Positions 15,709 to 25,306 of a DNA stretch of 64,000 nucleotides are shown here, piece after piece (the stretch's first letter is position 1; every line of letters begins with the position of its first letter). The notes under the pieces are model-generated. The model did not search any database, was not told where the DNA came from, and worked only from the letters and a program-made list of their open reading frames with translations. The DNA lies in the NCBI RefSeq assembly GCF_016428585.1, contig NZ_JAELVR010000004.1, positions 1-64,000 of the forward strand, written 5' to 3'. This stretch comes from Sedimentitalea arenosa. Its GTDB lineage: Bacteria; Pseudomonadota; Alphaproteobacteria; Rhodobacterales; Rhodobacteraceae. The position numbers were made by a program, and so were the translations under genes.

Positions 15709-17331
15709 TCAGGCGACGGGCGGCCCCGGGTCGACGGAGCGGCGGCGGCGCACCGCGTTGCGGAATTCGGACAGCTTGAAGGCGCCGATCAGCTGGCCGC
15801 AGCCGAAATAGGAGACCGCGCCGATGACGATCAGCGCCGCGAGCGCGAGGTAGCGCCAGCCATGGGTCATGAAGAGCGGCGTCATCAGCCAGGACGACAG
15901 CCAGAGCGCGCAGCCCATGACGGCGGAGGCGAGGCAGACCAGCCACAGGCGCTTGTGGAAGCGGTCGTCGAAGCGGGCGACGTCGCCCAGCGGCCGGACC
16001 CCGCGCATCAGCTGATAGACCATCGCCCAGGCCGCCACGGTGGCGCCCAGAGCGGCACCGACGAAGCCCAGCACATAGGCCATCGAAATCGCCACCACCG
16101 CGTTCACGCACATCGACACGAGCGCGAAGCGGAAGGGCGAGCGGGTGTCCTCGCGCGCGAAGTAGAGCGGTTGCAGCACCTTCTGCAGCACGAAGGCGGG
16201 CAGCCCGAAGCCGTAGACCGACACGGCGAGCGCCACCGCCGCGGTGTCCTGGGCATCGAAGGCGCCGCGCTGGAACAGGACCGAGACGAGCTGGGTCGGG
16301 ATCACCACGAGCGCGGTGGCCGAGGGGATCGTCAGGGCGAGGGAGACCTCGCCCGCGCGGCTCAACGCGTATTTCGCACCGGTGTCGTCGCGGGACGCGA
16401 GGCGGCGCGACAGGTCGGGCAGCAGCACCACGGCGACGGCGATGCCGACCACGCCGAGCGGCAGTTGATAGAGCCGGTCGGCATAGCTGAGCCAGGCGAT
16501 CGCGCCGTCAAAGAAGCTGGCCACCTGCCGTCCGACCAGCAGGTTGATCTGCACGACGCCGCCGGCGAGCATCGCCGGGACGGCGATGACCGCGAGGCGC
16601 TTGAGGTCGGGAGTCATCCGCGGCCATTGCAGGCGGATGTGAAAGCCGGCGCGCGATGCGGCGACCCAGAGCAGGGCGAGCTGCGCGATGCCCGCGAGCA
16701 CGACGCCCCAGACCAGGAGCGTCGCGTGGTGCATCCCCGTGCGGCTGGTGCCTTCGCCGGTCTCGACCTGCATGAAGGGCGACAGCCAGCCGGATTCCGC
16801 CAGCATCAGCGCCGCGATCAGGATCACGTTCAGCAGGATCGGCGCCGCCGCCGCCGCCGCGAACCGCCCGGTGGCGTTGAGCACGCCCGAGAGCAGCGCA
16901 GCGAGCGAGATGAACAGGATGTAGGGAAAGGCGATGCGGCCGAAGAACACCGCCAGGTCGAAGCGGCTGTCGCCGATGAAGCCGCTGGCCATCGCCAGCA
17001 CCAGCCACGGCATGAAGATCTGCGCCAGCACGGTGAAGACGATCAGCAGGCTGGCCAGCGCGGCGAAGGCGTCGTTGGCGAATGCCTCGGGCGCGTCGCG
17101 TTTTTCAAGCTTCTTGGAGAAGAGCGGGATGAAGGCGGTGTTGAACGCGCCTTCGGCGAAGAAGCGGCGGAACATATTGGGCAGGCTGAAGGCGACGAGA
17201 AACGCCTCGGCCACCGGGCCCGTGCCGAGCCAGCCGGCGATCAGCACATCGCGGCAGAAGCCGAGCACGCGGCTCAGGAGGGTCCAGACTCCGACCGTGA
17301 GAAAGCCGGACATCAGGCGGATCGGTTTCAA
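15709..17331 (-). CDS. murJ: Lipid II flippase MurJ
   Basis: This 540-residue polytopic protein of the MOP superfamily moves lipid II across the inner membrane for peptidoglycan synthesis. It has about 14 helices and the N-terminal family motif RVLGFCRDVLIAGWLG plus NMFRRFFAEGAFNTAFIP. I chose TTG 17331 (protein start LKPIRLMSGFLTVG): GAGGGG lies 7 nt upstream and homologues start MKPIRL. The longer ATG start at 17403 adds 24 non-conserved residues. It lies downstream of glnD on the same strand, with an 90-nt gap. Confidence 0.95.
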   Translation of the reverse strand: MKPIRLMSGFLTVGVWTLLSRVLGFCRDVLIAGWLGTGPVAEAFLVAFSLPNMFRRFFAEGAFNTAFIPLFSKKLEKRDAPEAFANDAFAALASLLIVFTVLAQIFMPWLVLAMASGFIGDSRFDLAVFFGRIAFPYILFISLAALLSGVLNATGRFAAAAAAPILLNVILIAALMLAESGWLSPFMQVETGEGTSRTGMHHATLLVWGVVLAGIAQLALLWVAASRAGFHIRLQWPRMTPDLKRLAVIAVPAMLAGGVVQINLLVGRQVASFFDGAIAWLSYADRLYQLPLGVVGIAVAVVLLPDLSRRLASRDDTGAKYALSRAGEVSLALTIPSATALVVIPTQLVSVLFQRGAFDAQDTAAVALAVSVYGFGLPAFVLQKVLQPLYFAREDTRSPFRFALVSMCVNAVVAISMAYVLGFVGAALGATVAAWAMVYQLMRGVRPLGDVARFDDRFHKRLWLVCLASAVMGCALWLSSWLMTPLFMTHGWRYLALAALIVIGAVSYFGCGQLIGAFKLSEFRNAVRRRRSVDPGPPVA

Positions 17332-17421
17332 GTTCAGACCCCTCAGACGCGATGGGATTGGCCCCGCGTGCCGTAGCGTTTGCGCCGGCACTGCGCAATT
17401 CAAATCTGGCGCACCGCCCCG

Positions 17422-20250
17422 TCAGGTGTCGGCGCGCTCGGCGCCCTCGGCGATGGCTTCGCGCAGCTTGGCCTCGAGAAACCGCTGCTTGGATTCGGAA
17501 TGGTATTTCAGCCCGAACATGTCCTTGACGTAGAAGCTGTCGACCACCTGTTCGCCATAGGTCGCGATCACCGCGTTGGCGATGTAGACGTTGGCATTGG
17601 CCAGCGCGCGGGCGAGGTCGTAGAGCAGGCCGGGCCGGTCGCGGGTATCGACCTCGATGATCGTGTAGATTTCGGAGCCGTCATTGTCGAAGCTGATATG
17701 GGTCGGGACGTTGAAGGCCTTCTCGCGCTTCTTGATCTTGTCGCGCGACTTGAACGCCTCGCGCGCGATGACCTCGCCCTTGAGCGTCTTGTGAATCATC
17801 TGCGTCAGGCGGGGCAGGCGGGCGGCCTCGAACGGATGACCTTCGCTGTCCTGGATCCAGAACGCATCGGTGATGTAGCCGTCCTTGGTGGTGTAGCTGC
17901 GCGCGTCGACCACGTTGGCCCCGACCAGCGCCAGCGCGCCGGCCAGACGCGCGAAGATGCCCGGGTGGTCGGCCATCACGAAACAGGCGCGGGTGGCGTC
18001 GCGGTCCTCGTCCGGGTGCAGGTTGATCAGGATCTCGCCCGGATCCTCCGCCGCCTCGAGCTGGCGCAGCATGTGGGCGAAATCCACATGCGCGGTGACA
18101 TGCAGCCCCTGCCAGTAGGGCGGGTAGTGGCGCGATGTCTCGAGCTTGAGCGCGGCCTTGGGCCAGTCGGGCAGCGCCGCGCGCAGCGCCTTCTTGGCCT
18201 CGGCGCCGCGATTCTCGCGGTTGAGGTCCTCCATCCCGGTTTCCAGCGCGCGGCGCGTCTGCCGGTAGAGCCCGCGAAGCAGCGCGGCCTTCCAGTTGTT
18301 CCAGGTGTTCGGCCCGACGCCGCGGATGTCGCAGACCGTCAGCACCGTCAGCAGGTCGAGCCGCTTGACCGTCTGCACCGCCTTGGCGAAATCGCGCACC
18401 GTGCGCGGATCGGCGATGTCGCGTTTCTGTGCCATGTCCGACATCAGCAGGTGATAGCGCACCAGCCATTCCACGGTTTCGGAATCGGCCTTGCTCAGCC
18501 CCAGCCGGGGCGCGACCCTGCGGGCGATCTGGGCGCCGAGGATCGAGTGATCCTCGGGGCGGCCCTTGCCGATGTCATGCAGCAGCAGCGCGACATAGAG
18601 CACCTTGCGGTTCACGCCGCGCTTGAGGATGCCGGAGGCGACCGGAAGTTCCTCGACCAGTTCGGCCTTTTCGATCTGCGCCAGGTTGACGATGCACTGG
18701 ATGATGTGTTCGTCCACCGTGTAGCTGTGATACATGTTGAACTGCATCATCGCCACGATCGGTTCGAATTCGGGCACGAAGGCGCCCAGCACGCCCAGTT
18801 CGTTCATGCGCCGGAGCGCGCGCTCCGGGTTGCCGTGTTTCAGCATCAGGTCGAGAAAGATCCGCCGGGCTTCCTTGTCGTTGCGCATCTCGTCGTCGAT
18901 CAGGTGCAGGTTGGCGCGCACCAGCCGCATCACGTCCGGGTGGATCAGCATCCCGGTGCGCAGCGCCTCCTCGAACAGGCGCAGGAGGTTCAGCTTGTCC
19001 GACAGGAAGGCTTTGGGATCGATCACGTCGAGCCGGTTGTTGGTGACGGAATAGCCCGCCTTGACCTTGGGCTTGCGGCGGAAGATCCGTTCCAGCAGGG
19101 GTTCGGATTTCAGGTGGATCGCTTCCAGCTTGGTCAGGAAGATGCGGGTCAGGTCGCCGACCGCGGTGGCGTGGCGGAAATACTCCTGCATGAAGATCTC
19201 GACCCCGCGGCGGCCGGCGAGATCCTTGTATCCCATCCTGTCGGCGACCTCGACCTGCAGGTCGAAGGTCAGCTTTTCGGTCGCCCGCCCGGTGATCAGG
19301 TGCATGTGCGAGCGCACCGCCCAGAGGAAATCCTCGGCGGTGACAAACTGGGCGAATTCCTCGGGGCGGAACACGCCGAGCGGCACCAGTTCGGCGGCGT
19401 CCTGCACGCCGTGGATGTATTTCGCGATCCAGAACAGCGATTGCAGGTCGCGCAGGCCGCCCTTGCCCTCCTTGACGTTGGGTTCGACCATGTAGCGCTG
19501 GCCCTGCCGCTTGTGGCGCGCTTCGCGTTCCTCGAGCTTGGCCTCGATGAAGTCCTTGCCGGTGTCCGAGAACAGCTCGGCGCCGAGCCGCCGGTCGAAC
19601 TCCTGGGCCAGCGGCGCGTGGCCGGCCAGGAAGCGGTGTTCGAGCAGGGCGGTGCGGATGGTGAAATCCTCGTGCCCGAGGCGCAGGCAGTCCTTGATGG
19701 TGCGGCTGGCATGGCCGACCTTCAGCTTGATGTCCCACAGCATGTAGAGCATCGATTCGATGACGCTCTCGGCCCAGGGGGTGATCTTGTAGGGCGTCAG
19801 GAACAGCAGGTCGACATCGGAGAACGGCGCCATTTCGCCCCGTCCGTAGCCGCCGACCGCGATCACCGCGATGCGTTCCTGCGCGGTCGGGTTGGGGCGC
19901 GGGTGCAGCATGGTGCTGGCGACCTGCAGCGCCGTCATCACAAGGCCGTCGGTCAGGAAGGTGTAGGAGCGCGTGACCGGGCGCGCGGCGAAGGGCTCCT
20001 CGGCGAAGGCGCCGGCGATCGCGTTGCGCCCCTCGGTCTGCATGTCGCGCAGGATGCGCACCGCTTCGGCGCGCAGGTCGGCGTTGTCGGCGGCACTGTC
20101 GCGCGCCTCCGCGATGCGGCGCTGCACGGTGTGCGCGTCGAAAATGGCCTCCGGCGCGCAGACCAGCGTGCCGGAGGCGGTCGGGTGGTACCTGTCGGGG
20201 CCGGGCGGTTCAGAAACCGGCGCCGGAAAAGCTTCTTGGGGCAGGGTCAA
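17422..20250 (-). CDS. glnD: PII uridylyltransferase / uridylyl-removing enzyme
   Basis: This 942-residue GlnD senses glutamine and modifies the PII proteins that control nitrogen assimilation. Domains in order: nucleotidyltransferase with GGYGRGEMAPFSDVDLLF at 133-150 (Asp145, Asp147), an HD hydrolase domain with LLHDIGKGRPEDHS at 556-569, and two C-terminal ACT domains (near 740-800, with DHPGIFARLAGALALVGA, and 855-930, with RPGLLYDLARALANANVY). All catalytic motifs are intact. Its start lies 41 nt inside the end of the LpoA-like gene, so the two are coupled or the true start is slightly later. Confidence 0.97.
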   Translation of the reverse strand: MTLPQEAFPAPVSEPPGPDRYHPTASGTLVCAPEAIFDAHTVQRRIAEARDSAADNADLRAEAVRILRDMQTEGRNAIAGAFAEEPFAARPVTRSYTFLTDGLVMTALQVASTMLHPRPNPTAQERIAVIAVGGYGRGEMAPFSDVDLLFLTPYKITPWAESVIESMLYMLWDIKLKVGHASRTIKDCLRLGHEDFTIRTALLEHRFLAGHAPLAQEFDRRLGAELFSDTGKDFIEAKLEEREARHKRQGQRYMVEPNVKEGKGGLRDLQSLFWIAKYIHGVQDAAELVPLGVFRPEEFAQFVTAEDFLWAVRSHMHLITGRATEKLTFDLQVEVADRMGYKDLAGRRGVEIFMQEYFRHATAVGDLTRIFLTKLEAIHLKSEPLLERIFRRKPKVKAGYSVTNNRLDVIDPKAFLSDKLNLLRLFEEALRTGMLIHPDVMRLVRANLHLIDDEMRNDKEARRIFLDLMLKHGNPERALRRMNELGVLGAFVPEFEPIVAMMQFNMYHSYTVDEHIIQCIVNLAQIEKAELVEELPVASGILKRGVNRKVLYVALLLHDIGKGRPEDHSILGAQIARRVAPRLGLSKADSETVEWLVRYHLLMSDMAQKRDIADPRTVRDFAKAVQTVKRLDLLTVLTVCDIRGVGPNTWNNWKAALLRGLYRQTRRALETGMEDLNRENRGAEAKKALRAALPDWPKAALKLETSRHYPPYWQGLHVTAHVDFAHMLRQLEAAEDPGEILINLHPDEDRDATRACFVMADHPGIFARLAGALALVGANVVDARSYTTKDGYITDAFWIQDSEGHPFEAARLPRLTQMIHKTLKGEVIAREAFKSRDKIKKREKAFNVPTHISFDNDGSEIYTIIEVDTRDRPGLLYDLARALANANVYIANAVIATYGEQVVDSFYVKDMFGLKYHSESKQRFLEAKLREAIAEGAERADT

Positions 20251-21379
20251 TCACAACCACCTGTTTGTTCTGGATCGTGGCCACCGCCAGGCCGCGCTCG
20301 TTGGTGCCGTCGGGGCGCAGCCGGAAGATTCCGTTGACGCCCTGGAACCCCGCGCTTTGCGTCAGCGCGCCGCCGGTCAGCGCATCGGCCTTGCCCGCAC
20401 CGACCAGGGCGCCGATGGCGGCGATGCCGTCATAGGCCAGCCCGCCGATCGGGTGCGGCGCACCGCCATAGGCGGCGGCGTAGCGCGCGTTGAACTGCTG
20501 GGTCTGGGTCGGGTCGGGCATCGCGAACCAGCCGCCCTGCACGCCCGGCAGCGCCAGGGTCTGGGGCGGGATGTCCCAGCGGGTCAGGCCGATATACTGG
20601 GTGGTCGCCGGGGACACGCCGGATTCCGGCAGCAGCTGGGTGAAGAGCGGCAGCGCGCCGGCGGTGGTCGAGGTGAGGAAGATCGAGGTCGCCGCACCGC
20701 TTTCGACCGCGCTGCGCACCTGCGGGACGGTGGCGATCACCGCCTGCTGGGACAGGTCGTAGGGCACGGTGCCGACGAGGCGCGCGCCGCTGCCGGAGAT
20801 GGCGTTGCGGATCGCGTCGCGGCCCAGCTGGCCCGAGAGATCGGTGCCGTGGACGATCACGATGTCGCCCTTGCCCTGGCGCACGGCATAGCGCGTCAGG
20901 CGGTTCGCCGCGGTGTCGAAGAGCTGGCCCAGCACGAACACGTTGCCGCCGGCGATGGTGGGATTGTTGGAGAAGGACAGCACGTTGACGTTCTGGCCGC
21001 GCACCGCGAGGCCGACCGCGTTGGTGGCCTCGGCGTAGAGCGGACCAAGAATGATGCGTGCGCCGTCGTTCACCGCCTGCGTGGCCTGCGCCGCCGCCGT
21101 GGTGGCGTTGCCGCCGGTATCATAGACGCGCAGGTCGATCTGCACCCCGTTCAGATCGCCGATCGCCAGTCGCGCCGCGTTCTCGAGGCTGCGTGCCAGC
21201 AGGGCGTCGCCGGCCTGTCCCGAGTTCTGCGGCACCAGCAGGGCCACCGGAACCGGCGCGTTGGTGTTGATCGTCGGGCCTCCCACGGGGCCGGTTTCGC
21301 AGGCGGCCAGGAACAGCAGGGCGAACAGCGCGAGCCAGCGAAGCGCCACCTTGCGGGGCAGGGCGAAAACGGCAAACAT
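20210..21379 (-). CDS. LpoA/LppC-like lipoprotein (penicillin-binding protein activator)
   Basis: This 389-residue protein has a lipoprotein signal (ALFALLFLAAC, lipobox LAAC) and a type 1 periplasmic-binding fold with ARIILGPLYAEATNAVG and LSFSNNP. Family members are outer membrane lipoproteins that activate class A penicillin-binding proteins; in some species the role is unproven. ATG 21379 has a GGGAG site 10 nt upstream; a start at 21418 would place extra residues before the signal. The gene is divergent from rsmI and overlaps glnD. Confidence 0.85.
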   Translation of the reverse strand: MFAVFALPRKVALRWLALFALLFLAACETGPVGGPTINTNAPVPVALLVPQNSGQAGDALLARSLENAARLAIGDLNGVQIDLRVYDTGGNATTAAAQATQAVNDGARIILGPLYAEATNAVGLAVRGQNVNVLSFSNNPTIAGGNVFVLGQLFDTAANRLTRYAVRQGKGDIVIVHGTDLSGQLGRDAIRNAISGSGARLVGTVPYDLSQQAVIATVPQVRSAVESGAATSIFLTSTTAGALPLFTQLLPESGVSPATTQYIGLTRWDIPPQTLALPGVQGGWFAMPDPTQTQQFNARYAAAYGGAPHPIGGLAYDGIAAIGALVGAGKADALTGGALTQSAGFQGVNGIFRLRPDGTNERGLAVATIQNKQVVVIDPAPRSFSGAGF

Positions 21380-21464
21380 GGATGGACAACTCCCTTTACT
21401 GGCGGAACGAGGCCGCAAGTCTGTCAGGTCGGGATAATAAACGTCAACAGGGGCGGGTCCAGCG

Positions 21465-22325
21465 TTGAATCATCAAAAGGTCAGATTGGACCCGGGGCTG
21501 CATTTCGTGGCGACGCCGATCGGGACGGCGCGGGACATCACCCTGCGGGCGCTGGATGTGCTGGCGTCGGCGGACATGATCGCCGCCGAGGACACCCGCA
21601 GCCTGCGCCACCTGATGGACATTCACGGCGTGCCGCTCGCCGGGCGGCGGGTGCTGTCCTATCACGATCACAGCGGCGCGGGGGCGCGGCGCAAGCTGCT
21701 CGACGCGCTGGGCGCGGGACAGTCGGTCGCCTATGCCTCGGAAGCGGGAATGCCGCTGATCGCCGATCCGGGCTTTGACCTTGCGCGGGCGGCGGCAGAG
21801 GCGGGCGCGCGGGTCACGGTGGCCCCGGGCCCATCGGCGGTGCTGGCGGCGCTGACGCTGGCCGGGCTGCCGACGGATGCGTTCTTTTTCGCGGGCTTCC
21901 TGCCCAACGCCAAGGCGGCGCGGCGGACGCGGCTCGAGGCGTTGAGGGCGGTGCCGGGCACGCTGGTCTTTTACGAATCGCCCAAGCGGGTGGCGGCGAG
22001 CCTTGCGGACATGGCGGAGGTGCTGGGCGCCGGACGGGCCGCCGCCCTGTGCCGGGAACTGACCAAGAAATTCGAGGAGGTGCGCCGGGGCAGCCTGTCC
22101 GAACTGGCGGCTTCGGTCGCCGAGGAGAAGGTCAGGGGCGAGATCGTGCTGGTGGTGGATCGCGGGGATTCGGAAACTGTTAGGGATTCGACGATAGAAG
22201 AGGATCTGCGGGTGGCGCTGGCGCGCGAGTCGATGCGCGACGCGGCGGATTTGGTGGCGCGGATGCACGATGTTCCGCGGCGCAAGGTGTACCAGATGGC
22301 GCTGGAACTGACGAAGGACGGGTAG
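21465..22325 (+). CDS. rsmI: 16S rRNA (cytidine-1402-2'-O)-methyltransferase
   Basis: This 286-residue SAM-dependent enzyme methylates the 2'-O of C1402 in the ribosomal P site. Family motifs are FVATPIGTARDITLRALD, AEDTRSLRHL, YASEAGMPLIADPG (usually AGTP) and APGPSAVLAALTLAGLP. The longest start is TTG 21465; TTG 21486 has a better site (AAAAGG, 5 nt upstream) and keeps the whole fold. yraN follows after 4 nt, a common pairing, so rsmI-yraN-gshB probably form one transcript. Confidence 0.95.
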   Translation: MNHQKVRLDPGLHFVATPIGTARDITLRALDVLASADMIAAEDTRSLRHLMDIHGVPLAGRRVLSYHDHSGAGARRKLLDALGAGQSVAYASEAGMPLIADPGFDLARAAAEAGARVTVAPGPSAVLAALTLAGLPTDAFFFAGFLPNAKAARRTRLEALRAVPGTLVFYESPKRVAASLADMAEVLGAGRAAALCRELTKKFEEVRRGSLSELAASVAEEKVRGEIVLVVDRGDSETVRDSTIEEDLRVALARESMRDAADLVARMHDVPRRKVYQMALELTKDG

Positions 22326-22329
22326 CGAC

Positions 22330-22698
22330 ATGCAGAGGGTGAGCCGCGGGCGGATGGCGCAGTGCAAGGGCGACGCGGCCGAACAGGGCATCGCGCGCGA
22401 CTATGAGCGGCGCGGCCACAGCATCGCGCGGCGGCGCTGGCGCGGGCGGGCCGGCGAGGTCGACCTGATCACCCGCGACGGCGACGCGCTGGTCTTCGTC
22501 GAGGTGAAGGCGAGCCGCAGCTTCGCGCAGGCCGCGCGCAGCCTCGGCGCCCGGCAGATGGCGCGGCTCTGCGCCGCGGCCGAGGAATTCATCGCTGGCG
22601 AGCCGCGCGGGGCGCTGACCGAAATGCGCTTTGACGTGGCGCTGGTCGACGCGACCGGAGCGTTCGAAATCGTGGAAAACGCTTTCGGCGCCGCCTGA
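22330..22698 (+). CDS. yraN: YraN family (UPF0102) nuclease-like protein
   Basis: This 122-residue protein has the endonuclease-like core [20 protein letters not shown], then [20 protein letters not shown]. The Glu-Asp-ExK pattern (GEVDL, VEVKA) resembles Holliday junction resolvases, but no activity has been settled for the family. A few extra N-terminal residues (MQRVSRGRM) may not be translated, since a second ATG is at codon 9. It sits between rsmI and gshB. Confidence 0.9.
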   Translation: MQRVSRGRMAQCKGDAAEQGIARDYERRGHSIARRRWRGRAGEVDLITRDGDALVFVEVKASRSFAQAARSLGARQMARLCAAAEEFIAGEPRGALTEMRFDVALVDATGAFEIVENAFGAA

Positions 22699-22760
22699 AC
22701 GGCATTGATCCCCCCGCGTGCCTGCGCCATGTATCATGCGCGCAACCAGGGGGCAGCCGC

Positions 22761-23696
22761 ATGAAGATCGCCTTTCAGATGGACCCGATCGGGGCCGTGG
22801 ACATCAATGCCGACAGCAGCTTCCGCCTGGCCGAAGAGGCGCAGGCGCGGGGCCATTCGCTGTTCTACTACGGCCCGGATCACCTGGCCTATCAGGAGGG
22901 GCGGATAACCGCCCGCGGGCAGGACATGACCGTGCAGCGGGTGGCGGGCGACCCCGCCAAGCTGGGCGAGATGCGCGAGGTCGACCTGGCCGGGTTCGAT
23001 GTCGTCTGGCTGCGCCAGGACCCGCCTTTCGACATGCATTACATCACGTCGACGCACCTGCTGGATCGGCTGGCGCCGGATACGCTGGTGGTCAACGATC
23101 CGTTCTGGGTGCGCAACTACCCCGAGAAGCTGCTGGTGCTGGACTTTCCCGACCTGACCCCGCCCACGGCCATCGCGCGCGACCTGGCCACGATCAAGGC
23201 GTTCAAGGAGCGTCATGGCGACATCATCCTGAAGCCGCTCTACGGCAACGGGGGCGCGGGGGTGTTCCGGCTGGATGCGGATGACCGCAACCTGACCTCG
23301 CTGCACGAGCTGTTCACCGGCTTTTCGCGCGAGCCCCTGATCGTGCAGAAGTTCCTGCCGGACGTCGCCAAGGGGGACAAGCGGATCATCCTGGTCGATG
23401 GCGAGGCGGTCGGCGCGATCAACCGGGTGCCGGCGGAGGGCGAGACCCGGTCGAACATGCATGTGGGCGGGCGGCCCGAGAAGATCGGGCTGAGCGATCG
23501 GGACCGCGAGATCTGCGCGGCGATCGGCCCCCTGCTGCGCGAGAAGGGACAGATCTTCGTGGGGATCGACGTGATCGGTTCGTACCTGACCGAGATCAAC
23601 GTGACCTCGCCCACCGGGATCCAGGAGCTGGAGCGGTTCGACGAGGTCAACATCGCGGCCAAGATCTGGGACGCCATCGAGGCCAGGCTGGCCTGA
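22761..23696 (+). CDS. gshB: Glutathione synthetase
   Basis: This 311-residue ATP-grasp enzyme joins gamma-glutamylcysteine and glycine. It starts [20 protein letters not shown], the usual opening, and has the ATP-grasp segments [15 protein letters not shown] and [20 protein letters not shown], ending near [16 protein letters not shown] with the metal ligand Asn. The length matches the 310-320 residue family. A GGGGGCAGCC site precedes the ATG. It ends 4 nt before the convergent comM stop. Confidence 0.97.
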   Translation: MKIAFQMDPIGAVDINADSSFRLAEEAQARGHSLFYYGPDHLAYQEGRITARGQDMTVQRVAGDPAKLGEMREVDLAGFDVVWLRQDPPFDMHYITSTHLLDRLAPDTLVVNDPFWVRNYPEKLLVLDFPDLTPPTAIARDLATIKAFKERHGDIILKPLYGNGGAGVFRLDADDRNLTSLHELFTGFSREPLIVQKFLPDVAKGDKRIILVDGEAVGAINRVPAEGETRSNMHVGGRPEKIGLSDRDREICAAIGPLLREKGQIFVGIDVIGSYLTEINVTSPTGIQELERFDEVNIAAKIWDAIEARLA

Positions 23697-23699
23697 GCC

Positions 23700-25208
23700 T
23701 CAGGTCGCCTGGGTCAGCCGGAAGCTCAGCGCCTCGGCGACGTGCGGTCGGCGCACCTCCTGCGAGCCGTCGAGATCGGCGATGGTGCGCGCGACCCGCA
23801 GCACCCGGTGATAGCCGCGGGCCGAGAGGCCGAAGCGTTCGGCGACCCGGCTGAGCAGCGCGCGACCTTCGGCATCGGGCGTTGCGATCTCCTCGAGCCG
23901 GGCGCCTTCGGCATCGGCGTTCTGGCGCAGGCCGGGCTGGTCCTGAAAGCGCATGGCCTGCACCTGCCGCGCGGCGGCGACGCGCTGGGCGACCGTGGCG
24001 GAGGTTTCGCCGTCGGCGGGCAGGTCGAGATCGGTGAAGGCGACGGGCGGTACCTCGATCCGCAGGTCGAAGCGGTCCATCAGCGGGCCCGACACCCGGC
24101 CGAGGTAGTCCGCGCCGCAGACCGGCACCCGTGCGCAGGCGCGCGTCGGGTCGGTCATGTAGCCGCATTTGCAGGGATTGGCCGCGGCGATCAGCATGAA
24201 GCGGCAGGGATAGCGGACATGGGCGTTGGCGCGCGCGATCATGATCTCGCCGGTTTCGATGGGTTGGCGCAGGGTTTCCAGCACCGCGCGGTTGAACTCG
24301 GGGAATTCGTCCATGAACAGCACGCCGTTATGGGCGAGGCTGATCTCGCCCGGCTTGGCGTTGCGGCCGCCGCCGACGATGGCCGCCATCGAGGCGGTGT
24401 GGTGCGGTTCGCGGAACGGGCGGGTGCGGTTGATGCCGCCCTCGTCGAGCAGCCCGCAGAGTGACTGGATCATCGAGGTCTCCAGCGCCTCGGGCGCGGT
24501 CAGGGGGGGCAGGATGCCGGGGATGCGGGCTGCGAGCATCGACTTGCCCGATCCGGGCGCGCCGACCAGCATCAGGTGGTGCCGCCCGGCGGCGGCGATC
24601 TCGAGCGCCCGCTTGGCGCGCTCCTGTCCCTTGACCTCGCGCAGGTCGCGGTCATGCTGCGCCGGTGCGGTCTCGCCCGGTTCGGCCGGGGGGATCGGAG
24701 CCTGTCCGGTGAAGTGGCGGACCACGTCGCCGAGGGTTTCGGCGCCGATCACCTGGGCGGCGCCGACCCAGGCGGCCTCGGCCCCGCAGGCGCGGGGGCA
24801 GAGCAGGCCGCGGTCTTCCTCGGCCGCCGCCATCGCCGCGGGCAAGGCCCCCAGCACCGGCACCAGCGAGCCGTCGAGCGACAGTTCACCGAGCGCCACG
24901 GTGCCTTCGATCTCGTCCGCCGGCACGATTTGCAGCGCCGCCAGCAGGGCCAGCGCGATGGGCAGGTCGAAATGGCTGCCCTCCTTGGGCAGATCGGCGG
25001 GAGACAGGTTGATGGTGACGCGCTTGGAGGGCAGCGCGATGGCCATCGCGCTGAGCGCGCTGCGCACCCTGTCGCGGGCCTCGGAGACGGCCTTGTCGGG
25101 CAGGCCGACGATGGAGAAGGCCGGCAGGCCCGGGGCGACCGCGCATTGCACCTCGACCAGCCGGGCGTCAACCCCCTGAAAAGCCACCGTGTAGGCGCGC
25201 GCGATCAT
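23700..25208 (-). CDS. comM: ComM/YifB family Mg-chelatase-like AAA+ ATPase
   Basis: This 502-residue protein has a Lon-like N-domain (FSIVGLPDKAVSEARDRVR), a Walker A in GAPGSGKSMLAARIPGILPP, a Walker B in GVLFMDEFPEFNR and a C-terminal zinc region with NPCKCGYMTDPTRACAR. ComM relatives are helicases that drive branch migration when taken-up DNA recombines. In Rhodobacter capsulatus comM is reported as needed by recipients of gene transfer agent DNA and as CtrA-controlled. I chose ATG 25208 over 25232 because MIARAYTVAFQGVDA is the family start. A CtrA-like site lies 49-64 bp upstream. Confidence 0.93.
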   Translation of the reverse strand: MIARAYTVAFQGVDARLVEVQCAVAPGLPAFSIVGLPDKAVSEARDRVRSALSAMAIALPSKRVTINLSPADLPKEGSHFDLPIALALLAALQIVPADEIEGTVALGELSLDGSLVPVLGALPAAMAAAEEDRGLLCPRACGAEAAWVGAAQVIGAETLGDVVRHFTGQAPIPPAEPGETAPAQHDRDLREVKGQERAKRALEIAAAGRHHLMLVGAPGSGKSMLAARIPGILPPLTAPEALETSMIQSLCGLLDEGGINRTRPFREPHHTASMAAIVGGGRNAKPGEISLAHNGVLFMDEFPEFNRAVLETLRQPIETGEIMIARANAHVRYPCRFMLIAAANPCKCGYMTDPTRACARVPVCGADYLGRVSGPLMDRFDLRIEVPPVAFTDLDLPADGETSATVAQRVAAARQVQAMRFQDQPGLRQNADAEGARLEEIATPDAEGRALLSRVAERFGLSARGYHRVLRVARTIADLDGSQEVRRPHVAEALSFRLTQAT

Positions 25209-25256
25209 TCGAACCCCTGCCCATCCCTGCAATGGTTAACGGGTAGCGGGTTCGTG

Positions 25257-25272
25257 GTTGATAAACTGTTAA
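25257..25272 (-). promoter_or_regulatory. Near-match to a CtrA box upstream of comM
   Basis: On the minus strand this reads TTAA, 7 bases, TCAA, one mismatch from the CtrA consensus TTAA-N7-TTAA; the following base is C as in many sites. A further GTTAAC lies at 25235-25240, closer to comM. The binding is inferred. Confidence 0.35.
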
Positions 25273-25276
25273 CGGA

Positions 25277-25300
25277 GACCGGGAAAGCGACCGGGAAAGC
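25277..25300 (+). repeat. 12-bp tandem duplication after the GST gene
   Basis: GACCGGGAAAGC occurs twice head to tail, just beyond the stop of the minus-strand GST gene. It looks like slippage and has no evident role. Confidence 0.85.
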
Positions 25301-25306
25301 GCGGGC

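Noticed and set aside
17380-20337. A 985-codon plus-strand frame opposite glnD
   Set aside because: It is the antisense shadow of a complete, motif-rich glnD; the His/Val/Arg-rich composition is typical of GC-rich shadows.
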